Source: Yamagishiella unicocca (lineage: Eukaryota > Chlorophyta > Chlorophyceae > Chlamydomonadales > Volvocaceae). From it: a stretch of 64,000 nucleotides of DNA. The translations under genes and the position numbers were made by a program. The notes below the pieces were generated by a model, which ran no database searches, was not told the DNA's origin, and was given only the letters and a program-made list of their open reading frames with translations. Positions 22,202 through 32,676 of this stretch are shown piece by piece. Position 1 is the stretch's first letter. Every line of letters begins with the position of its first letter. The stretch spans positions 62,001 to 126,000 of the forward strand of contig BDSL01000010.1 in NCBI GenBank assembly GCA_003116995.1, read 5' to 3'.

Positions 22202-23763
22202 ATGAGCGCCGCCGCGGCCGCGGCCGCCGCCGCCCCCGCCGCCTCCTCCCTCACCGAGTGCCGCGCCGTGGGCATGGTCGAGCGGCCCGAGTGCGTCAAC
22301 GAGCTGGCCAACCTGCTACGCTCCCTGTGCGCCTCCTACTGCACACACGCCACACACACCGTGGTGCTACGGCTGCCGCTGCCGCCGCAGCCCGGAGCGC
22401 CCCCCGGCGGCACCAGCGCGCTTCTGCGGCTGTGCCGGCGGCTGCCCGGCAACGTCGTGCACAGCCACCAGTCGGGCGGCTCGCGCCCACCGCACCCCTT
22501 CCTTGAGGAGCTACCAGAGCGGTAAGGAGGGGGAGGGAAGGTTGCAAGCTGCGTGTGCCCTGCCCCCCCAAAAAGTCAAGGTTCGGTCCAACCCGCCCGG
22601 CCTCCCTGGACCCCGCCAGGTGGGAGGTACGGCACGAGGGCCCTCCGCTTCAGGGCCCTGCGCTCAACTCGCTGCCCGCCTCCATGCGGGAGGTGCTGGA
22701 CACGGCGTGCTACGGGGCGGGTACGCTGGAGTTCTGGAAGGCGAGTGACCGCTGTTTGGCGGCGGTGCGGCGGTGGGCAGTGGTGGCAGTTGGGTGCGGT
22801 TTGGGTGCGAGGGGGGTCGTGTGGACGCAGCGGAGTGGGGCTTATGCCTGGGGACTGGCCTGGGGCGAGGCCTGCTGGGGACTGGCCTGTGGCCTGGCCT
22901 GTGGCCTGGCCTGGGGCGAGGCCTGGGGACTGGCCTGGGGACCGGCCTGGGGATGTCGATCGGCATGGGATCGTCCCGTGAAAGTCCCGCTTGCTGGTAT
23001 CCCTCAGAACAGGTCCTAGGTGGCAAGTTGGAGTACGAGTCGTACCGCGAAGGCAACGAGTACAACATCGTGTTCCACGGTCATGAGATCAAGGTACGGC
23101 AGGCACGGTACCCCGGATGGGTGCGTGACTTCATCCGTCAGCCTTTAGCCATCTTGACCTCTCCGCCTCTTCCCCCCGCCGCCGCCTTCTCCCCCTCCCG
23201 CCTGCGGCTTTCCTCTCAGTTCTCCTTGTGGGTCAAACCGGGGTTTCCTTTCCCCCTTCCCCCCTTCCTCCTGCGCCCACAATATAGGTGTCCGCCGACC
23301 ATGCGCCAACTATCCTGTCCTTGTCGCGTTAACCGTTTTTACGCCATCCCCCCTTCCCCCCTCTTCTGGGACCCCCATCGTCATCGCCCTTGGTTTGTCG
23401 GCCGTGGATTCGCGGGTTCCTGTTGTGTCCCCCTTCCCCCTTCCCACTACATTTCCCCAGTTGCGTTACTGGTTCTTTTATTGTAATCCCCCTTCCCCCT
23501 TCCCACGGCGCCCTCAGGTGGTCCTGGCTAACGTGTATGCTCTGTTGGAGCCACACGTGCTGCGGGACGCCTCCAGCGTCAAGCGGGTGGGCGGGGGTCT
23601 GACGGTTGAGGTTTCGGTGCTGGTGCCGGACGGGCACCATTACGAAGGGGCGAACATGCTGGGCGTGTTTGGAGCGCAGCTGGTGCCGTACGTCAAGCTG
23701 GTTCGGGCTGAGGTGCCGCCGGGAGGGGGAGCTGCGGCTGGAGCTGCGGGCCGCCGGAAATGA
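22202..23763 (+). CDS. MED18: Mediator complex subunit 18
   Basis: Four exons join in frame (255 aa): 22202-22521, 22620-22740, 23013-23093 and 23518-23763. MED18 belongs to the head module that contacts RNA polymerase II. The protein has an Ala-rich start, then a conserved N-terminal block (CVNELANLLRSLCASY), WEVRHEGPPLQG, the block LEFWKVLGGKLEYES that lines up with FYTLGYKLDHE of plant MED18, VFHGHEIKVVLANVYALLEP, and a C-terminal strand LTVEVSVLVPDG ... LVPYVKLV. Intron 2 begins with GC (AAG|GCGAGT at 22741); that choice is needed to keep the conserved LG.KL.YE block intact. An upstream in-frame ATG at 22082 exists, but the sequence between reads like an intron ending CCGCCGCAG. Introns 2 and 3 are low-complexity (GGCCTGG and CCCCCTT runs). 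Confidence 0.75.
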
Positions 23764-25108
23764 GGGGGAGCAATAGGGAATCCGAAAAAACAGGTAGATA
23801 GGAAACCCGGAAATGAGGGGGAGATAGGAAAGCCGGAAATAAGGGGGAGACGGATAAGGCCTTGCGTAAGGCCTAAATAGAGGGGCTGTCTCTGGCAGGC
23901 AGGTGGGACACCGCGCGGCCGTGGTGTCGTGTAATGGTCATGGCCCTGAAGAGCTTGACGTGGTTGGGGGGCTGGGTGGGGCGGTTCGTGAGCATTGGTG
24001 CGTCTGGTGTGGTGAGGGCAGACGAGAGACGACCCAGATGGGAGTGCAGGGATGCAGGATGGATTAGGCGGTAGGCACAGGATGTGCAAACTGCAGTAGG
24101 TGCGGCGGCGCTTGGGGAGGTGCGAGTCCTCAAGCCCAACAGGAGTGGTGTCGCGCGGCGCGCACCGTCGCCTTGTTGTATGTTTTTGGATAAGATGCTG
24201 TGCCCCGAAGATGCAAGATTTCCCTACCTTCCGGGAGCATTTGTTTCGGACCGTGTTAATCTATCTGGCGCAAGATGAGCAGCAGGGACGCTCGGTTCAG
24301 TTTATCGGGCGCACAGCGACAGATTCGCCGCCGTAGCATGCGGAACCTTTTGCTAGGTTAGGTTAGGCTTGCGGTACGGGAAATCTTGCCATGACCTGTC
24401 TGTGGCTGGGTGTGGGTGTTGGTTCGGTGTTGGTGTTGCCGGTGTTGGCACTCCCGGAACGCCAGTAGTGCAGTGTGATTCTGGTTCATGGTTTTCGCCT
24501 GGCCTGGGTTTCCTTCCAAGTAATGCGAAGGACTTGATGCCCAAAGGTCCAAGGGAGAATTTCGGTAGTCACTTCGGCAGTCGTCCCGCGGGTCCACAAG
24601 TGGACGGCGTCGTTCCCCCCTTTCGTAGCAGTATATGAGTGCTGTAAGGATAATCAGGAATTACGGCTGCAGCGTAAAAGGACATGTGACTCGTACGGCC
24701 GGTTTTGCGCATTCATCATTTTCCCTTATTATTTTCCCATTTCGGCTCCGACCCTAACCTCGGTCATCTCAAAAGACTCAGAAGAAGGCCATAATAACAA
24801 AAGCTGTCATAAAACGCCTTGACTTTTTGACCTAGGAAACTAGCACGTTATCCCTTGGTTTGTGTCAACTCTGGCACAAAAGCTGCTGTGCATATCAGCA
24901 GCAGTTTCGTGTTTGTTTCGAGGTACCCGCCACAGCTACGAAAGGCCGCGCACTTACAGCTGAGTTCTCCTGGTGTACTTCGACCTCTGTCCTGAACTCT
25001 ATACGTTGATGTCACGCATGGGACCATCGTGACGTCGAGAGAGGCCTCGACGCTGCGGCTGTGGGCGCGGCGCCACCAGCAACATTGCCGGCTGCCCCGA
25101 CCCCTGGC
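23764..25108. other. Intergenic: 3' UTR of MED18 and upstream region of the PP2C gene
   Basis: Imperfect short repeats of the type CCGGAAATGAGGGGGA lie at 23755-23850. A TGTAA follows at 23930. From about 24640 to 25000 the sequence is AT-richer, as expected for a promoter. No coding exon was recognised. Confidence 0.5.
23930..23934 (+). terminator. Probable TGTAA polyadenylation signal of MED18
   Basis: A TGTAA about 167 bp downstream of the MED18 stop codon, a normal 3' UTR length for these algae. Confidence 0.6.
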
Positions 25109-28100
25109 ATGAGCCGACAAAATCAGCGCTATCAGAGTCCTCTCGCTGCGGGCAGAGTAAGTATAATTGGCTGCCGGCAAGACCATCGATTTCCCTTCTC
25201 ACCTTTTCTGGCCGCGGCCTGTCTCACAATTGCAGAAGCAGCCCGATGGTCTAAATTCGCAGACGTTTCTCTCGGGGACTGGGGTTCAAGCAGCACTTGG
25301 AGGACTTAGCTATGGCATGAATGGCAGGCCACTGCAGCACGGCGCAAACGGTATCCCCTATTTACAACCATCCATTTTCGCCAGCCCCAAAGTGGGCGGT
25401 GGCCGCATGGGCAGCGACCCGCCAACGCCAACCGGCAATGGCAACACTGCGTCAGCAGGCCGCCCTTCTGCCCAGACGCCAGGCCGCTCCACAATGATAA
25501 GCTCGCCCAAGCTGGGCGCAACCTACAACGTCAACGCCACTCCCACTCGCAAAAACAGCGGTAACCTCAACAGCACGGCCCCCGCCGGGACCCTCGCCGG
25601 CATCGCTCGCCTCGTGGAGAACGCTGTCCGGGGCGGCCCTGGTACAACCACCGCCAGCGGAGGCCTGAGCGTTATCGGCGCCGGCACACGCAACGGGCCT
25701 GGCGCCGGCCTCAGTGCTACCCTCCCGGCCAGCCGCCCTCCCACTGCCGGCCAGGCAGGGGTGATGACGACTGCACCGCAGACGGCCCGTCCCTCGACCG
25801 GCAACGGCATGACCACCGGCCGTACCGCACCCGCGGTACCTGGCCTGACTTTCTCCGTAGGCTCAAACCAGTCGATGGGCAGCCGGGGGTATCAGGAGGA
25901 TTACCGAGTAATAGTCGACACAACTACCACCCCGGGGCTCAGCAACATGCCCAACATGCTGCTCGGCGCGGCTGTGTACGACGGCCACGGTGCGGCGATG
26001 TCCCTGCATCGGAGGGTTCTGGGGCTGGGGTGTGGAATGCGGGTCTGTGCGTACCTGCTATGCTATGGTGCTGGTACTCACCGAGAGGAAAGTGACTTCG
26101 GGCGGTGCTGAACAGGCAAGCGGCTGGCTTCTGGCAAGGGAACCTATTGTTGGCAGCCAGTCAGCAAGCGCACCACGTGCGGACGATAATACCGATACTC
26201 TGTACATGGCAAGGGCGGGCGGCGGGTCTGGACACTGCGGCCTACCCGGGAGGCCATCTGCCGGAGGGTTTCGAGGAAGACCCGTGGATGCCAGAAAAAA
26301 CCGTTTAGGACAGACGTTTTGAGATGTATGCTGGAGGGGAGATGTCGGTCGCGGGCCTGGCAGCCGTTCTGCCCTCGCAGCGCCCGCCTTCTCAACCCCA
26401 GGTGCCGCCGGCCATCTACCCCACCTCCAGCTGACCGTGCCGTACCGCACTCACGTCCCACCCTCTGTACTGCATCCACGGGTCTTCCTCGAACCCCCTG
26501 TACTGCACATACGGCTCCACGGCGTCGTCGTACGACTTTCCCCACCAGACCGTCCCTTCCGTCCCCCCCCATACCGTATCTTCCTGCTCCCAAACTGCTC
26601 CCCCTGCTTCCCCCTTTCCCCTCCTCCCCACCGGCACGCCTCCCCCCAGGTGGCAAGCAGGTCTCCCACTGGCTCGCCACCTCCTACGGCCTGCTCAACC
26701 GCTGCATGGACGCCGTGCAGCAGCTCGTCAGCAACGGCGGCAGCCCCAACGACGTGGCGGGGGTTCTTGAGGACGTATTTGTGACCTGCGGCAACACTGC
26801 CATCTCGGGCCGCATGACTGCGGGATCCTGCGTCGCACTGGCGATGATCATCCAGGCGGCGGGAGTGCCCTGGGTGCTGTCCGCCAATGTGGGCGACAGC
26901 CGGACCGTTATCGTTAGTTGGGACGAGCACGAGGGCTCCAGCAGGCCCGAGGCGGCGCAGCTGTCGATAGACCACAAGCTGGGGCCGGCCAAGCTGAGCG
27001 AGGAGACGCGCCGCGTGCAGGTGCGGGGGGCGCTGGGGGAGCAGGGCGGCAGCGGCTGGCTGTCACCGCATGGACTGGGAGGGAAGGCGGGCGCATGTGG
27101 TCCGCGTTGGCATGACGGGTGGAAGGCGGGCGCATGTGGTCCGCGTTGGCATGACGGGTGGAAGGCGGGCGCATGTGGTCCGCGTTGGCATGACGGGTGG
27201 AAGGCGGGCGCATGTGGTCTGCGTTGGCATGACGGGTGGAAGGCGGGCGCATGTGGTCCGCGTTGGCATGACGGGTGGAAGGCGGGCGCATGTGGTCCGC
27301 GTTGGCATGACGGGTGCACATCTCCCTTTCCCTCTCCTCCGCCGCTCCTCTTACCCTTCCCTCCACACCCTCAAAACGTCTGTCCTAAACGGTTTTTTCT
27401 GGCATCCACGGGTCTTCCTCGAAACCCCCTCCTCTCGTCCTACCCCCCCCCCACCCGCCTTTTCCTCCTCTTACCCTTCCCTTTCCCTTCCCACGTCCCG
27501 CTCCTCTTACCCTTCCCTTTCCCTTCCCATGTCCCGCCCCTCGCGCGATTAGGCCGCCGGCGGGACCGTGATCCAGCTCTTCGGCACCTGGCGCATCGAT
27601 GGCAGCCTCGCGGTGGCTCGGGCCATCGGCGACAGCGACTTCTCCCGCTACGTGTCCACCCGGCCCACGGTGCAGTGCCGGCAGGTGCTGCGGAGGGACC
27701 GCTGGCTGATCATCGCCTCGGACGGGCTGTGGGTGAGCGGGGCGGAGCGGGGCGTAGGGGGGTAGGCAACCGGGGTATGCCTGTCTGCTTTTTAATCCCC
27801 GTACGGCCCCGTACGGCTCGCCCCAGTCACGGCGCCACCCGAACCGCCACCGTGTACCCCACCCTGCACCCTGCGAACGTATCGACGCCGCGGCGCCGCG
27901 GCAACCGCCCAGTGGGCGCCTCTTCCGCCGCCTTCTCCTCTCCTTCCCCTCGAACCCGCCCTTCCGCCCACTCCACGGTCGCCAGCACGCGTCGCCAGCA
28001 CCCGCGGTCCTGCCACCACAGCACTCCCCACCACCCCCCACCGCCCCCCACCGCTCCCCACGGCTCTCCACCGCCCCCCACCGGCCCCCGGTCGCAAGGG

Positions 28101-28397
28101 TCATTCCGCTGGACCGCAGGTGCCGCTGATATGCAGGCCCCCAAGGTCGGGGTAGCGGGCACCCCGGCCCCGGCTCCCCACCGCCGCCCAGTCGCAGAGC
28201 CCTGAACCCCTAAACCCTAAACCCCTGCCGCGCAGGACGTGATGACCAACGACGAGGTCGCCATGTTCTGCAAGGCGCAGCACCAGCTGGCGGCGGCCAA
28301 GCTGTCCGAGGCGCTGGTGCGCGAGGCGGTGCGCAACCGCGGCTCCGGAGACAACACAACCGTCGTGGCGGTACGACTGCAGTACACGCCGCCATAG
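25109..28397 (+). CDS. PP2C-type protein serine/threonine phosphatase
   Basis: Five exons join in frame (504 aa): 25109-25156, 25236-25989, 26650-27020, 27553-27732 and 28236-28397. PP2Cs are Mg/Mn-dependent monomeric phosphatases. The first 200 or so residues are Gly/Ser/Thr/Pro-rich and probably disordered. The catalytic domain starts near residue 218. Metal and phosphate motifs are present: GSRGYQEDYRV, YDGHGG (about 265-270, split by intron 2), ANVGDSRTV, LSIDHKLG, GSLAVARAIGD, LIIASDGLWDV and SGDNTTVVAVRL. The motif order and spacing are normal and nothing essential is missing. No signal peptide or membrane segment is visible. Introns 2 and 3 carry inverted copies of a 58-bp element, and intron 3 also carries a 39-bp minisatellite. 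Confidence 0.92.
26266..26323 (-). repeat. 58-bp dispersed element, minus-strand copy in PP2C intron 2
   Basis: Read on the minus strand this copy is identical over all 58 bases to the copy at 27370-27427. It begins CTCAAAACGTCTGTCC and ends CTTCCTCGAAACCC. Diverged copies occur at about 6846-6904 (plus) and 4551-4600 (plus), and a partial copy at about 26477-26502 (plus). Confidence 0.95.
27082..27315. repeat. 39-bp minisatellite, 6 copies, in PP2C intron 3
   Basis: Units beginning GGAAGGCGGGCGCATGTGG start at 27082, 27121, 27160, 27199, 27238 and 27277. They are almost identical (one C/T change in the fourth). Because 39 is a multiple of three and the unit has no stop, the exon 3 frame stays open through the array. 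Confidence 0.97.
27370..27427 (+). repeat. 58-bp dispersed element, plus-strand copy in PP2C intron 3
   Basis: This is a perfect inverted partner of 26266-26323. The two copies lie about 1.05 kb apart and enclose exon 3 (26650-27020). Confidence 0.95.
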
Positions 28398-31300
28398 CGC
28401 CAGTGGCAGCCGGAGCGTGACCCTCCGCCAGGGCGGCAGCCCGACTCGACAATAGTAACGCCAGCACGGGCACCAGGACCAGCGCCGCGACAGGGGCCGC
28501 GATTGGGGCCGCGGCCAGGACCGGGGCCGGGTGGCGCTGGGAGCGCTGGTGCAGTGGCTGTGCAGCTGCCGCTGCTGAGGAGGGGAGGCGCTGGCTGCCG
28601 TCGCTAAGGACGCGCTGCGGGGCAGGCAGCCGTCTGGGAGCTTTAGGGGGCTGGCTGGTTGCGGCTTTTCCCCGACACGTGCCGTACCGGGCCGTACACG
28701 ACGGTTGGTGGTGTGTGAGATGAGATGGGGCGCACGCGGCAGGCAGGGAGCGATCGCGCGCGTGTGTCGTATCCACCACGATCCCGCGCGATCGGCCCAG
28801 CGAGCTGCGTTCGGACGTCACGCGTGCGTTGCTACGACATGGCTACGACATGGCTACGACATGGACGTCGAGTGAGTGCGTCTTCGCCCAGGTGTCCAGA
28901 CGTCCACGTCCTGGTCGCTTAGCTCGCTCTTAAATAACAGGATGCGATGAGCCCTGGCATGTGTGTGTTTTCCGGTTGGGTATGATGTGTGTGTTTTTCT
29001 GATGGGAATTTGTGTGTGTGTTTCGGATGGGTATGTTTTATAGATGCTGTATGTGTGAGGGTGAGGGGGGTGGGGGGGGGGAGCCCGCCTGTGGGGCAGC
29101 ACGGGGGCGTGGGTGGGGGTGATGTCTGTCGGGAGCAATTAAAACGCAGCTACAAAGGGGGTAGGCGTGCAGCCATCTAGGGCGGGTGGGCGCGTAAGTG
29201 ATGTGTGGACAATACCCAAGCCCATACAGCGAGTGCGGGCGGCAGGGCGGCGGGCTATCATTGCCGCGGCCATCGTCCCAAGCCGCTGCTGGTTCACCCA
29301 GGTCGGGGCTGTGGCTGCAAGCAGCACGTAGCATCAGGCTGAGCTGGTCCATGGCATCGTCGCTGCTGCAGTCGTAGCGCCTCTACCCCACTGGCGATGA
29401 TATCTTGTCAATAAAGGAGCGATTAGAAGGCATGTGCCAGGTCCCCCACTGCGGGGCGCCGCCTGCCGCGAGTCGTTGCTATACAATAATAATACTAACA
29501 CAGTAGTGTCTTTTAGATTAGATTTGGAGCCCCCCCAAACTGCCTTAGGCCGCTAGTCGCTGGTCTAGTCGCTGGTCGACGCACGTGCGCCCGGCCGCCG
29601 TCGCTCGTGCTATTCTCGGGCCGTTGGACTAGGCGCACGTGGGCCCTGCGGACCGTGGGCCCTGCGGCACGTGAGTACCCCTCGGGTTCGGGTGGGGCTG
29701 CGGACGGGCGGGGAGCGGCGACCTGCCTCCGGCATCCTGTGCAAGATTAGAAGGCGCGTTGGAGGGCTGGAGCGTTGGAGGCACCTGGCGGCGGAGGGCT
29801 GCGGGGGTCGCCCCATCTGCGGCTGCGTACGCCGCCCGCTGGCAGGGCAGGCAAAGCCATGGGAGCGGTGCTCTTGGTCGCGGCGGGGCGGGGCTTTGAA
29901 GAGGTTCTGTTCTTCGAGGAAGTGGAGGGATTGCTGACAGCGCTGAATGTTGTGAGAAAGTGGCGGAGCGAGAGGCGGATTGCAGTGCCGCCCAGCCCCA
30001 GGGCGGGGGAGGGGTAGACGGATGGTCGCACGCTTTCAAGAGGGCACATGCGTGTCCTCGAGCGCAGGCAGCATTGGTCCACTGAACGCGGGCAGATTCA
30101 ACAGGCTATGTGGGAGTGAGGCGGCGGGAGAGAGAGGTGGGTCGGTACCGGACTAAATAGCGGAGGCGGAGGCATATACCCGCTGGGAGTTTTTGGGGAA
30201 CCGCGATCGCTTTGGGAACGGAGCATTCCATTGGATGCTGCGCGAGGCATGTAGGGGTGCAACATGTACTTGCTTGCAGAGGCGGCGTGTGCTTGCACGC
30301 CTCCATCTTGGGGGCCGCTACAGCAGGGGCACCTCAAATCGTGTGCCCCGATGAAGCGTGGCATGTGGCTCGCTCCCGGGTCTGATGCATGGTCAGGGTT
30401 GGGGTGCGGGCGGACGCACGTGCGCAGTCGCACAAACGTGCCTCGCTCCAGGGAGCCCGCGAAAGAAATTTCGAATTCAATAGTTTGTTCGTCCCGGTGG
30501 CCAGCCGTTTGTTTGTGCGCTGGGCGTCTGAAGGTGGTTGGTGTCGCTGGAACGTGACTTACCCTGGACTTACTGCTCGCCGCCTTCGCGCTGGCTTTTA
30601 CGATGACGTCGGCGGTTGTAGGGGGGAAATCAGAAGGCGCTGTAAAGACGAACTGCCCCATCTACGCGTCGTGTGTTTGGGCGGTTCGGCTGGAGTGCTG
30701 ACTGCAGGCAACCGATGACGAGTCTCTCGTGTTCGTGAAAAAGGAAATTCGGTTTGTCATGGGCTCCGATGTATGAAAGGAAGTTTACGCTAGGTGCAGT
30801 CCCATGTACTTGTTTTACCCGGATACTCAAAAGGCAACAAAAACAATCAGGCAGAGTGCGGACCGTGGCCCACCGGCCCACTTAAGGTCTCAAAAGGATG
30901 ACACACCGTATCCCCATAAGACTCCTACAGCCATGCAAACTTCGAATCTCCGTTTCCTGACCAAATCCACACCTTAGATGCCGTCGTATACACCGCTCAT
31001 TTGCTAATACAAATACAGATGTCCGGCAGTATGCCTGCCGCTGGCAACTTGGACTGAATCCAATGGGTAGGTCAAAATCAACGGATGGCACGGTAGGGTC
31101 CGTCAACCACAACAGGAAGCAAGCAGGGATCCACCGCGGCGGGCACTACGGCGGAGGCTGCTAAAAAGCAATTTGTGCACAGGTGTTTCGAGGGCTGACG
31201 AGGGCAGGAGCGCAGCACACCACCTCACCACACCTCACGCCAGCTCTCGGCGGGACTGATGCTCGTCAGACCAGCCGAGGATAAGCCCAGCCGCCGTCAC

Positions 31301-32676
31301 TCAAATCTTAAGTCCGAAGGGCCGGTTGGGCCCCTAGTCCGCCTAGAGCCCTCAACGAACGCTACCAAATCCTTTGGCGCCGGCGGTTCTTACGGACACG
31401 GATGTTGAGAGGCGAAACGGGCCGAACCGCAAGCCCCGCTCATGTCCAAAGAACGCATACGCGCACACAACACATGTTCCATACTGCCGTATCGGTACAG
31501 ACATACACGCTGCCAGAGTACAATCGGGTCCCTACCCGCCCACACCTACACTGCTAACGTACAAGTCGGCATCGCGCCGGGTGCATTGCGCAGAACGCCA
31601 TCAGCTCAAAGAGCGCTGCAGCGTGGCAGGCGGCGACCCAACCCCCACCTCCGAACTCCTCGTCCGCCAGCCAGGACGGCAGCGCCGTTGAAAGCGGACG
31701 CAATGCCGGCAGAAATGCAATACGATTCATGAAACGCCGGAATGATACGGATTCAGGTCCGGGTCCGTTCGGTCGGTCCTTGAAACACAGGTCGCCTCCA
31801 TTTACTTCCCCAGAAGCAGGGCCATCTCTTCTACCCGGGCCAACGCATACGCCTCAGCAGGCTTGCGCCGTGCCCATGAGACACGCGGAGAAACGTCCCA
31901 GTGCACCAGACCGTGCTGCTGCTCTTTGCCTTTGCCTACGCGGCACACCATGTCGCATCCTCCCCGGCCTGCAGCCCTCAGTCAAGGGAGGGGCCACCCA
32001 GGTCCACTAGCCGCAAATTATTTTGTGGTCATCAAGGCACAATCATGAGAAAACGCAGTCGTATACGTATGGTACAAAAACACGCCAACGGCACGTCCAT
32101 GTCGGCCCCACAGGGCGCTCCGGCTGCCTTCCATTACAGACGCCACGCCAGCAGCCTTGGCGCCGACAGTAAACACAAGAGTCGAAGCGCTCTCTCGTGT
32201 AACCAAACTTTGCTCAGCCCTAGTACATACAGCAGTAACGAAACAGCAGTAAAGGACTCGCAACACTACCGCACACCCATACACGCAGCCCCCCCGATCC
32301 ACGCTCCTGCTCTCCATGCTACATCACACTCCCCATCCCCTGCCGAGCACGTCGATTATCGAGACGCACAGACGCGCATCCAAGTCCATCAATGTCGACT
32401 ACAATTCACAGCGCGCATCACGAAATCTGTCTTGCACAGGTTGTTAAGCCAGGGCGCAGAGCCCGTTTGACGCCAGCGCCACCCTGGAGCCAGTTAGCAG
32501 CCACCCTGGAGCCAGTTAGCAGCCACCCTGGAGCCAGTTAGCAGCCACCCTGGAGCCAGTTAGCAGCCACCCTGGAGCACATGTTGGCGCTTACTTTCCT
32601 CTGGCTTCAAGGGCGCAGCCCCGAGGCACCGCAATCCTCGTTGAGTCCCTTCCGCATCACTGCACAGCACAGCAGC
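28398..32676. other. 4.3-kb stretch without a convincing gene
   Basis: This holds the 3' UTR of the PP2C gene and the 3' UTR of the minus-strand membrane protein gene. GT-rich low-complexity DNA lies at about 28960-29075. Open frames at 29629-30082, 30098-30661 and 31374-32470 were read on both strands; none shows recognisable motifs or a consistent exon chain. A 22-bp repeat array lies at 32478-32577. Confidence 0.5.
32478..32577. repeat. 22-bp tandem repeat, 5 copies
   Basis: The unit GCCACCCTGGAGCCAGTTAG recurs at 32478, 32500, 32522, 32544 and 32566. It lies 100-200 bp beyond the stop of the minus-strand gene, probably in its 3' UTR. Confidence 0.95.

Noticed and set aside
26319..28205. 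628-codon plus-strand frame across PP2C exons and introns
   Set aside because: It contains exon 3 in frame but continues through introns 2 and 3 and leaves the PP2C frame in exons 4 and 5, where all motifs are found in another frame.
29775..30017. Plus-strand frame with GFEEVLFFEEVEGLLTALN
   Set aside because: Locally protein-like, but the opposite strand is equally open and no exon chain or motif was found.
30098..30661. 187-codon minus-strand frame, possibly with a donor at 30574
   Set aside because: The first 29 codons look protein-like, but no second exon, motif or polyadenylation signal supports a gene.
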